The notes beneath the pieces are model-generated. The model was not told the DNA's origin, searched no databases, and worked only from the letters and a program-made list of their open reading frames with translations. A stretch of DNA of 37,393 bases from a virus, in the IMG/VR virus record IMGVR_UViG_3300046376_000044, positions 1-37,393 of that record. The stretch is one strand, 5' to 3'. The position numbers and the translations under genes are program-made. Below, piece by piece: positions 5,874 through 11,954 of the stretch (position 1 is its first letter; every line of letters begins with the position of its first letter).

Positions 5874-5895
5874 GGGGTTGCGAGGGGCGGGTTCC

Positions 5896-6111
5896 CTAGA
5901 GTTCCGACAGCGCCAGCAGGCGCTCAAGCTGCCGCCCCATGGCGACGTATTGCTGAATCGCCTGCGCCGTGGCGGGCAACTGGCGGGCCTTCTCGATGTC
6001 CTTGAACATCAGGAGCGCATCGCGGACCGCAGCGGCCAGCGGGGCCAGTCCCTTGATCGCGGCGCGGTGTCCGGCGTCATAGCCATCGGTGTACATTTCG
6101 TTGGCGCTCAT
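5896..6111 (-). CDS. Small helical hypothetical protein, 71 residues
   Basis: It begins MSANEMYTDGYDAGHRAAIKG and is almost wholly alpha-helical, with a Leu/Ala-rich second half. The YDAGHRAAI segment resembles small phage helical proteins, but no family is assigned. The ATG at 6111 follows GGAGCGACCA, 7 bases downstream of the GGAG. It is the last gene of the unit driven by promoter 4. Confidence 0.55.
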   Translation of the reverse strand: MSANEMYTDGYDAGHRAAIKGLAPLAAAVRDALLMFKDIEKARQLPATAQAIQQYVAMGRQLERLLALSEL

Positions 6112-6122
6112 TGGTCGCTCCG

Positions 6123-6350
6123 TTAGAGTTGTTTGCCGAGGATCAGCCCGACCGCATGGCGCGAGACATAGGCTGCGCCGCCGTGCGAAAAATCGATCAT
6201 GGTGCTGCCAGCCTCCAGCCACGAGCCGGGGTCCGCCTCGTTGCCGGTGTAGAACACCAGCCGGTGGCCGCCGATGGCGCTGACGCGGCAGAACATGCCG
6301 GACTGCCGGGCATAGGCGCGGGCGCGGTTGGTCTCGATCATGTGTGTCAC
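6123..6350 (-). CDS. Small hypothetical protein, 75 residues
   Basis: It starts at a GTG (6350) after GGAGTAATC; an ATG three codons downstream (6341) is an alternative. The sequence (MFCRVSAIGGHRLVFYTGNE, then a region with IDFSHGGAAY) is mixed beta/alpha and soluble. It lies two bases after the stop of the coiled-coil gene at 6353. No family is recognised. Confidence 0.5.
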   Translation of the reverse strand: MTHMIETNRARAYARQSGMFCRVSAIGGHRLVFYTGNEADPGSWLEAGSTMIDFSHGGAAYVSRHAVGLILGKQL

Positions 6351-6352
6351 GA

Positions 6353-6484
6353 TTACTCCTCCAGCGACGGCGGCGGCTTCAAGAATAGCGCCAGCGTTTC
6401 GGACGTCTGCTGGAGGGCCTCCAGCAGGATGTCCAGATCATCGATCCGCTCGCGGATCTCGTCGGCCTCGTCTTCGATGCTCAT
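6353..6484 (-). CDS. 43-residue acidic coiled-coil protein
   Basis: MSIEDEADEIRERIDDLDIL begins a long acidic helix with heptad-like hydrophobic spacing, ending with KPPPSLEE. The ATG (6484-6482) overlaps the TGA of the upstream gene (6483-6481) as ATGA, and its stop is followed by the GTG of the gene at 6350 with the Shine-Dalgarno inside its last codons. The tight coupling on both sides argues that it is real. Function is unknown. Confidence 0.5.
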   Translation of the reverse strand: MSIEDEADEIRERIDDLDILLEALQQTSETLALFLKPPPSLEE

Positions 6485-6924
6485 GCCTTCTCCGGTCGAT
6501 GCATGTGCCAGCCGGGCGCGTCGGAATAGCCGGGCAGGCGGCGGATCGCGAAGCCACGGATCGCGCGGATGATGACGGCGGCCAGCGACTTCTCGTAATC
6601 CTTGGTCTCGCAGGCCTGATAGTCGAAGCCTTCGCAGGCCTTCAGGATCACCAGCGCGTCGCCGGGCATGCGCCAGCGGCGGAATTTGTAAGAGGCCGAG
6701 TCCTGTCCGGTGGTGCCGGGCAGCTCATCGACGTCGCAGGAAGGGTAGCGGCTGCGCACGCTGCGCTCGTTTTCGTCGAGCAGAATGCGACCGATCTCGG
6801 TGGCGTTGTGGGTTTCGACCTCGACGCACGAGTCCGTCTCGGGGACGACGTAGCGGACCTGTACCGCGATGGCGTAGGACAGCAGGGCGTCGATATGGTC
6901 GTGATCGACGATGTAGGCGGACAC
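6481..6924 (-). CDS. Hypothetical protein, 147 residues
   Basis: GTG start (6924) with AAGGAGAACCTGAA upstream. It opens MSAYIVDHDHIDALLSYAIA and contains RILLDENERSVRSRYPSCDVDELPG in the middle, then an aromatic region and a basic tail. I know the AYIVDHDHIDALL start as a common one among unnamed phage and plasmid proteins, but no function is known to me. Soluble. It is coupled to the 43-residue gene by ATGA. Confidence 0.6.
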   Translation of the reverse strand: MSAYIVDHDHIDALLSYAIAVQVRYVVPETDSCVEVETHNATEIGRILLDENERSVRSRYPSCDVDELPGTTGQDSASYKFRRWRMPGDALVILKACEGFDYQACETKDYEKSLAAVIIRAIRGFAIRRLPGYSDAPGWHMHRPEKA

Positions 6925-6944
6925 TTCAGGTTCTCCTTGGTTGG

Positions 6945-7136
6945 TCAGGCTTCAAGCCATTCGCGGGTGAGTTTGACGTTGTCGGTAGTGACGGGCAGGC
7001 GATTGTACAGGCGACCGCTGACGTACCAGCGCAACTGACGGCCACGGCCGAACGAGCTTCTGGTTGTCACGACGCGCGCGGTGCGCTTGCCCTTCGGGGT
7101 GAAATCGGCGTCGGTCTGGATCACGATCTTGAGCAT
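6945..7136 (-). CDS. Small basic hypothetical protein, 63 residues
   Basis: The ATG at 7136 gives MLKIVIQTDADFTPKGKRTA, a strongly basic, beta-rich sequence ending TREWLEA. The start lies two bases after the TGA of the Cys-containing gene at 7139, with the Shine-Dalgarno GAGGAGACC inside that gene's end. A DNA- or RNA-binding role would suit the charge but nothing proves it. Confidence 0.5.
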   Translation of the reverse strand: MLKIVIQTDADFTPKGKRTARVVTTRSSFGRGRQLRWYVSGRLYNRLPVTTDNVKLTREWLEA

Positions 7137-7138
7137 GT

Positions 7139-7390
7139 TCAGGTCTCCTCGCATTTCCACGCGGCGCAGGGGTAGCGGTTGCCGCCGAGCGTTGAGCCGC
7201 ACACGCCGCAGGGCTGCCACGAAAAATGCTCCTCGCTGCTTTCGTTGCCCGCGACACAGACATGATAACCCTTCCACTTGCGTTCGATGGCTTCCGGGCT
7301 CCAGCCGTTGATATCTTCTTCAGGCAGCTCGCCATTGGCGAGGTACATGATGCAATCGGTGCAGCCCTCAAGTTCGATGATCTCCGACAT
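7139..7390 (-). CDS. Small Cys-rich (zinc-ribbon-like) protein, 83 residues
   Basis: It has CTDC near the N-terminus (about 10-13) and CGVCGSTLGGNRYPC near the C-terminus (about 61-75), plus two further cysteines. The pattern suggests one or two zinc sites. There is no signal peptide. It is the first gene after promoter 4, with GGAAAGGAAAGACCGA as leader and ribosome-binding site. No family is recognised; these small proteins are often inhibitors or adaptors of host enzymes. Confidence 0.55.
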   Translation of the reverse strand: MSEIIELEGCTDCIMYLANGELPEEDINGWSPEAIERKWKGYHVCVAGNESSEEHFSWQPCGVCGSTLGGNRYPCAAWKCEET

Positions 7391-7411
7391 TCGGTCTTTC
7401 CTTTCCCCGTA

Positions 7412-7440
7412 TACATAGGCCGAAACGGCCTATGAGTCAA
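7412..7440 (-). promoter_or_regulatory. Promoter-operator copy 4
   Basis: Minus-strand -35 TTGACT (7440-7435), 17-base spacer, -10 TATGTA (7417-7412), with inverted repeat arms 7415-7421 and 7427-7433. It drives the six-gene run from 7390 down to 5896. Confidence 0.75.
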
Positions 7441-7450
7441 GGGGTCGTCA

Positions 7451-8065
7451 TCAGGCTTCCACCGTCGCGCCTTCAAGCAACCGGGCGCTGACTTGGCAGA
7501 GCATCCCGTTCTCGGCGCGGAACACCGTGCTGGCTCCCTTGCGTCCGCGCAGGCGCGCGAGTTCAACCGTGAAGCGCTGGCACTCCTTGCCGCCCCAGTT
7601 GCCGGGCTTGGCCAGCGTCACCTTGTTGCCGGGCTTCAGCTTCCGCTTCAGCGCCTTGCGCGCAGCATGCGCAGCCGAGTTGGCGCGGTAGTTGCGGGCC
7701 GACGTCAGGCTCGACCATTCCGGCTGCGGGCCAATCGGATCTTGCAGCTCCGAACACTGGGCGATGATCGACATCGGGGCGGGGCAGCCATATGGCCCCA
7801 TCGATTCTTCCATGTCCTTGTAGCCAAAATTGTAGGCGTCCTTGGGCACCGACTTGATCGCGAACACCAGCAACACCCGGATCATGCCGTCCGCGTCGGG
7901 AACGTAGACCTTGCTGTCGGGCTCGTGGAATTGCTTCACGATGAAAACCGCTTCGCGGGTCGCGCTCGACGCCACGATGTTCTTGGCGCTTTCGGCGCTA
8001 AACTCGCCCTTGATCGCGTCAACGGCCTTCTTGCCGACCGGCTTGTGAAAAAACGTCCAACCCAT
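7451..8065 (-). CDS. Hypothetical protein, 204 residues (MGWTFFH start)
   Basis: It starts MGWTFFHKPVGKKAVDAIKG. A predicted alpha/beta N-terminal domain (to about 115) ends with SMGPYGCPAPMSII, followed by a basic linker and a C-terminal domain (KRKLKPGNKVTLAKPGNWG). The MGWT-x-x-H start and the GPYGCP segment recur in a conserved but uncharacterised phage/plasmid family I recall only as a DUF. The ATG sits one base after the stop of the gene at 8067. Confidence 0.6.
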   Translation of the reverse strand: MGWTFFHKPVGKKAVDAIKGEFSAESAKNIVASSATREAVFIVKQFHEPDSKVYVPDADGMIRVLLVFAIKSVPKDAYNFGYKDMEESMGPYGCPAPMSIIAQCSELQDPIGPQPEWSSLTSARNYRANSAAHAARKALKRKLKPGNKVTLAKPGNWGGKECQRFTVELARLRGRKGASTVFRAENGMLCQVSARLLEGATVEA

Positions 8066-8066
8066 T

Positions 8067-8375
8067 TTAGGCCTCCATCACGCCGGGGAACGCGGCGACA
8101 ATCGCCTTCAGCTCCTCGTCCGACTTGCCTTCCGCAATCGCCGCTTCCTGCAGCTTGTACAGTTTCGGGATTGACATCATCGGGATCAGAAACCCGACCA
8201 CCGAGCGCTGAATCCGCGCCTTGATCGCCGCCTCTGCCTGCTTCTTTGCGGCCTTCGCGCCCTTCTTCGGCTTTTCGATTGCCGCGACCGTTCCCTTGCT
8301 CTGGAACAGTAGCTCCGCAAAAACCTTGGCCTCACTCAACGAGGCGAAGCTCTTGCCCGCACAAACGTAACTCAC
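8067..8375 (-). CDS. Small basic helical protein, 102 residues
   Basis: An N-terminal MSYVCAGKSFASLSEAKVFA segment, a Lys/Ala-rich stretch (KPKKGAKAAKKQAEAAIKAR at 35-54) and a helical C-terminus ending PGVMEA. Its opening resembles that of the 8970-9227 product in style (a short strand pair followed by a KxFA helix), but homology is uncertain. GAAAGGAAATGAG places the start. It could bind nucleic acid; function is unknown. Confidence 0.5.
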   Translation of the reverse strand: MSYVCAGKSFASLSEAKVFAELLFQSKGTVAAIEKPKKGAKAAKKQAEAAIKARIQRSVVGFLIPMMSIPKLYKLQEAAIAEGKSDEELKAIVAAFPGVMEA

Positions 8376-8428
8376 TTCATTTCCTTTCTGGGTGCCGCAC
8401 CATGCAGCACCCGGTGAATCGCGCCGGA

Positions 8429-8887
8429 TTAGTCCAACCGGCTGGAGGCGTAGATCGACAGCTTGTCGTCGCCGAGTTCTTCTTTCAGCACCTTGGCCAT
8501 CGCCGAGGCACAGGCTTCCTTACGTTCAACCGACTGGCCGAAGTCCGAGATCCAGATATCGACGCCGCCGCCATAGGCCTTCCGCGCCAGCTTGTTTTTC
8601 TTCAGCCAGTTCGCGAACGGCGAGTTGCCGGGCGAGACGTTGACCCACGCGAAACCGCAAGCGCCTTCCGGGGCATGCCACATCGCTTTGGGCACGCTGT
8701 AGCCGCTGGCGAGGGGATTGGACGGCTCGACCACCATCATGGCGCGAGGCTTGGCCGCTTCACCGGCCGCCTGACCGGCCGCCGAGGCCTTGGCGAACGC
8801 CGCTTCAAACGCGGCATACTTGGCCTTCCGGGCCACCGATTCCGCCGCGATCTTCTCGCGAAGGGAACCGTACTCAGAGACGTACAC
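8429..8887 (-). CDS. Hypothetical protein, 152 residues
   Basis: A GTG start (8887) is chosen because AAAAAGGAGTTCCAGC lies directly upstream; the longer frame reaching 8938 begins inside the promoter. The N-terminal third is an Ala/Lys helix (AKYAAFEAAFAKASAAGQAA), followed by a compact domain with MWHAPEGACGFAWVNVSPGN and VDIWISDFGQS. That second region recurs in unnamed phage and plasmid proteins. Function is unknown. The first gene after promoter 5. Confidence 0.55.
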   Translation of the reverse strand: MYVSEYGSLREKIAAESVARKAKYAAFEAAFAKASAAGQAAGEAAKPRAMMVVEPSNPLASGYSVPKAMWHAPEGACGFAWVNVSPGNSPFANWLKKNKLARKAYGGGVDIWISDFGQSVERKEACASAMAKVLKEELGDDKLSIYASSRLD

Positions 8888-8936
8888 GCTGGAACTCCTT
8901 TTTCCGGGGAACACCGCGTTCCCAACCAACAAAACC

Positions 8937-8965
8937 AATATAGGTCATAACGGCCTATAGGCCCA
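8937..8965 (-). promoter_or_regulatory. Promoter-operator copy 5 (degenerate)
   Basis: Half-sites ATAGGTC (8940-8946) and GGCCTAT (8952-8958) with N5 spacing. The -10 TATATT (8942-8937) is intact, but the -35 position carries TGGGCC instead of TTGAC, and one half-site has a substitution. It is probably a weaker promoter, or an operator retained with little promoter activity. Confidence 0.6.
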
Positions 8966-8969
8966 TAAG

Positions 8970-9227
8970 TCATATTGTCGCAGGGGGCGGCACCTTCTCG
9001 TCGCCGAACAGATCCGCCAGCACGATGTCTTGGCTGTGGGCCGTCAGCTTTCCGGCTGCGCCGTAGGCTTCGATCTTGCCGATGCCGTCGCCGCTCACGG
9101 CGTAGGACGAACCCATCTCGGGATTCTTGCCGACCATCTTCTGAGCGAACGCTCGCGCGCCCTTCAGCGACTTGAACGACCGCGACATGCGGCTGCCGTC
9201 CACGCTCGAATATTTGATCTTGATCAT
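8970..9227 (-). CDS. Small hypothetical protein, 85 residues
   Basis: MIKIKYSSVDGSRMSRSFKS opens a beta hairpin, followed by the helix GARAFAQKMVG and a beta-rich remainder (SSYAVSGDGIGKIEAYGAAG). The GARAFAQKMVG helix resembles the one in the 8067-8375 protein. GGAAAGAGGA is the ribosome-binding site. It is the first leftward gene, divergent from the capsid gene. Function is unknown. Confidence 0.55.
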   Translation of the reverse strand: MIKIKYSSVDGSRMSRSFKSLKGARAFAQKMVGKNPEMGSSYAVSGDGIGKIEAYGAAGKLTAHSQDIVLADLFGDEKVPPPATI

Positions 9228-9256
9228 TCCTCTTTCCTTTCAATTCCTTCGACGCT

Positions 9257-9285
9257 GATATAGGCCAAAACGGCCTATGCGTCAA
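9257..9285 (-). promoter_or_regulatory. Promoter-operator copy 6, in the divergent early/late intergenic region
   Basis: Minus-strand -35 TTGACG (9285-9280), 17-base spacer, -10 TATATC (9262-9257), with arms ATAGGCC (9260-9266) and GGCCTAT (9272-9278). It drives the gene at 9227. The same stretch lies only about 40 bases before the plus-strand capsid gene, so a protein bound here could affect both directions. I see no good plus-strand -35/-10 pair in this gap. Confidence 0.75.
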
Positions 9286-9321
9286 GGAATCGTATCTGCA
9301 TTTTTCGCGGAGGTTCCAGCC

Positions 9322-11427
9322 ATGAAGAAGAACGGCGACGGCGATGGCGATATCGACATCGCGCCAGAGGACGACGAGAGCTTCGACGATTTCATGGAGC
9401 GCTGCATGGACGCGACTGACGGTGACGACTTCACCTGTCAGTTGGCGTGGGACAATCGCGCCGCCAAAGCCGTCGTCCACAAGACCCACGTCTCACCGGG
9501 CCACGGCGTGGAATTCATCCTGTCGGACGCAACGCCGGACCGCATGGGCGACGTGATCGAGGCCGATGGCTGGGATCTGGAAGATTTCAAGAAGAACCCG
9601 GTCGCGCTGTTCAACCACCGCTCCGATTTCCCGATTGGCAAATGGGCCAACCTTCGCATCGTCGATGGAAAACTGCGCGGCCATCTGCAGCTCGCCAAGG
9701 AGGGAACGTCTGAGCGGATCAACGAGATCAGGTCGTTGGTCGAGCAGGACGTCCTGCGCGCGGTCTCGGTTGGCTTCCTGCCGATTCAGTCCGAGCCGCT
9801 GACCAAGGGCAGCGGCGGCTCCCGGTTTCTCAAGTCCCGGCTGGTCGAGACATCGCTGGTCTCGATCCCGGCCAATCCGAATGCACTCGCGGTCGCCAGA
9901 TCGCTCAACATTTCCCGCGACACCGTCGCAATGGTCTTTGCCGGGCAAGGCAATTCAAAAGACCGGAGCGTGGAGCGTCGCGGTTTCAACGGCGGGCAAG
10001 CCGAAAATCCTCCTGTACGAAAGAACAGGATCATGTCTCCCCTCACGAAACGAATTGAAGATACCCAACAGCGGCTGGTCCGCTTGCGCGACGAACTGAC
10101 TGCACATCTGGAATCCGTTGACGACGAGAACGTCACCGACGCCGATCTCGCGACAACGCAGGAGTTCAACAAGAAGATCGCCGATCAGGAAACGGCGCTT
10201 GCCGCGCTGAAGGACTCCGAGTCGAGGCTGGCGAAGACCAGCGGCGATGGCAATGGCGGTAGCACGACCCACACCGTCATCACCAAGACCGGCGAACGTC
10301 GGCCGTTCTCGCTCAAGCCGAAGACGATGGAGCCGATTGAGTTTCTGGTCCGCGCCGGTACGGTCCGCGCGCTGGCCCGCTCGATGGGCATTTCCATCGA
10401 CGAGGCTCGCGTCAAAGCCTACGGCGATGACGAAGCCACCAAGATGGTCTGCGACCTGACCCTCAAGAATGCGGTTTCCCCGGCGATGACCACGGTCACC
10501 GGCTGGGCCGCCGAGCTGGTGCAGCAGATCGTCACCGATCTGATGCCGACCTTGCTGCCGTCTTCGGTCTACCCGTCGCTGTCGGCGATGGGCCTGAAGC
10601 TCTCCTTCGGCCGCAACGGCCGGATCATCATCCCGACCCGCAACGTGACGCCCTCCGTCGCCGGATCGTTCGTCGGTGAAGGCCAGCCGATCCCGGTTCG
10701 CATGGCGGGATTCTCCAGCCAGACGCTCACGCCGAAGAAGATGGCCGTGATCTCGACGTGGACCCGCGAGATGGATGAACACTCCATCCCGGCGATTGAG
10801 GGTCTGCTTCGCGAGGCCATTCAGCAGGACACGGCAATCTCCATCGACACGATTCTGCTCGACGTCAACCCGGCGACGGCCATCCGCCCCGCCGGTATCC
10901 GCAACGGCGTCGCTGGTCTGACGCCCACCGCAGGCGGTGGCTTCAATGCGCTCGTCGGCGATCTCAAGGCACTGACCGGCGCGATCCTGACCGCGACCAA
11001 CGGCAACATCCGCAACATGGTCTGGATCATGAACCCGCAGCAGGCTCTGAGCATTGCGTTCATCCAGCCTCCGGTGCCGGGCGGGCTGTTCCCGTTCGCG
11101 GCGGAAATCAACGCCGGTCGCCTGAACGGTCGTCCGGTGATCCAGTCGGGCACGGTGCCGGTCGGCGTCGTGATCTGCATGGACGCAGCGGACTACGTCT
11201 CGGTGGCGGGCGATGCTCCGCGATTCGAGATTTCGGATCAGGCCACGCTGCACATGGAAGACACCAACCCGTTGCAGCTCGCAGCGGCTGGCACCCCGCC
11301 GGTCGTCGCGGCACCCGCGCAGTCGATGTTCCAGACCGACTCGCTCGCGCTGCGGTTGATCCTGCCGCTGAACTGGACGGTCCGCCGTGCTGGCGTCGTC
11401 TCGTGGGTTGCTGGCGTGACGTGGTGA
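9322..11427 (+). CDS. Prohead protease-major capsid protein fusion (HK97 type)
   Basis: A 701-residue fusion. Residues about 50-195 are an HK97-type (S78/U35) prohead protease, with the catalytic triad likely H99 (LFNHR), S149 (AVSVGF) and E176 (LVETSLVSIPANPNA). A linker (200-237) leads to a coiled-coil scaffold-like delta segment (238-305), then an HK97-fold major capsid domain (about 325-701). The protease cleaves scaffold segments during head maturation; the capsid domain forms the shell. The ATG at 9322 follows GGAGG; an earlier ATG (9277) sits in the operator. Met 238 (10033) could be an internal start for a capsid-only product. Separate protease and capsid genes are more usual. Confidence 0.9.
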   Translation: MKKNGDGDGDIDIAPEDDESFDDFMERCMDATDGDDFTCQLAWDNRAAKAVVHKTHVSPGHGVEFILSDATPDRMGDVIEADGWDLEDFKKNPVALFNHRSDFPIGKWANLRIVDGKLRGHLQLAKEGTSERINEIRSLVEQDVLRAVSVGFLPIQSEPLTKGSGGSRFLKSRLVETSLVSIPANPNALAVARSLNISRDTVAMVFAGQGNSKDRSVERRGFNGGQAENPPVRKNRIMSPLTKRIEDTQQRLVRLRDELTAHLESVDDENVTDADLATTQEFNKKIADQETALAALKDSESRLAKTSGDGNGGSTTHTVITKTGERRPFSLKPKTMEPIEFLVRAGTVRALARSMGISIDEARVKAYGDDEATKMVCDLTLKNAVSPAMTTVTGWAAELVQQIVTDLMPTLLPSSVYPSLSAMGLKLSFGRNGRIIIPTRNVTPSVAGSFVGEGQPIPVRMAGFSSQTLTPKKMAVISTWTREMDEHSIPAIEGLLREAIQQDTAISIDTILLDVNPATAIRPAGIRNGVAGLTPTAGGGFNALVGDLKALTGAILTATNGNIRNMVWIMNPQQALSIAFIQPPVPGGLFPFAAEINAGRLNGRPVIQSGTVPVGVVICMDAADYVSVAGDAPRFEISDQATLHMEDTNPLQLAAAGTPPVVAAPAQSMFQTDSLALRLILPLNWTVRRAGVVSWVAGVTW

Positions 11428-11433
11428 CCAACA

Positions 11434-11463
11434 GCTCCCTGCCTTCGGGCGGGGAGCCTTTTC
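11434..11463 (+). terminator. Terminator-like hairpin after the capsid gene
   Basis: GCTCCCTGCC (11434-11443), TTCG tetraloop (11444-11447) and GGCGGGGAGC (11448-11457) form a 10-bp stem with one G-U pair, followed by CTTTTC. The UUCG loop makes it very stable and the T-run is short. Partial termination or 3'-end protection would give extra capsid mRNA relative to downstream genes. Confidence 0.65.
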
Positions 11464-11483
11464 ATCCCAACAGGAGAACCCAG

Positions 11484-11948
11484 ATGGCAGATGACAAGAG
11501 AGCCGACAATGGCAAGCGCGCCGACGACAGGAAATTTACGGAGCGGTCCGCGCCGGAAGAAATGACCCCCAGTCCGACGCAGGCGCAATTGGACGAAGTC
11601 GCGGGGGGCAAGGAGCGCAAGGCCGAGGCGCGCAAGGCACCGGAAGCGCTGCCGCCGACGCCGACGCAGGCCGAGAACGACGAGGTCAAGGCCAAGATGT
11701 GCGGCATGGAGGTCGAGAAGAAACCCGAAGCCAAGAAAGATGCCAAGGCCGCCGAAGACCTGACGCCAGCCCTGACGCAAGCCGAGAACGATGCTGCCAA
11801 GCTCGCGGCGATGCCGGGCGAAACACCACCCGCGCCATCAGAGGGTAGCAGCGCGGGCGTGACGCAGCATCGCAGACAAGTCGAGGCGAGCCGACCGGGC
11901 GCATACCAGACTCGCTCCAGCGAACCCGTCACGGCGAAGGCGGAATAG
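11484..11948 (+). CDS. Low-complexity protein with three PTQAEND repeats
   Basis: A 154-residue, highly charged, Pro/Ala/Lys/Glu-rich protein, probably disordered. Three copies of a (T/P)PxPTQAENDEVK-like motif lie at about 28-40, 58-70 and 94-106. The C-terminus ends with SRPGAYQTRSSEP. The start follows CAGGAGAACCCAG. Its place between capsid and portal suggests a virion or head-assembly role such as a decoration, scaffold or peptide-ligand protein, but no family is recognised. The repeated motif may be a short binding site for a repeated partner such as capsid subunits. Confidence 0.55.
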   Translation: MADDKRADNGKRADDRKFTERSAPEEMTPSPTQAQLDEVAGGKERKAEARKAPEALPPTPTQAENDEVKAKMCGMEVEKKPEAKKDAKAAEDLTPALTQAENDAAKLAAMPGETPPAPSEGSSAGVTQHRRQVEASRPGAYQTRSSEPVTAKAE

Positions 11949-11954
11949 CGGGCG

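Noticed and set aside
8392-8416. GGGTGC...GCACCC hairpin between two leftward genes as a terminator
   Set aside because: The 6-bp stem has an 11-base loop and no T-tract, and it overlaps the region just before a ribosome-binding site; support is too weak.
9277-9321. Upstream ATG of the capsid frame at 9277
   Set aside because: It lies inside the operator arm and lacks a ribosome-binding site, while the ATG at 9322 has GGAGG at good spacing.
9955-11253. 432-codon minus-strand open frame within the capsid gene
   Set aside because: It is in a shadow frame of a clear capsid gene, has no ribosome-binding site and translates to Arg/His/Asp-rich noise.
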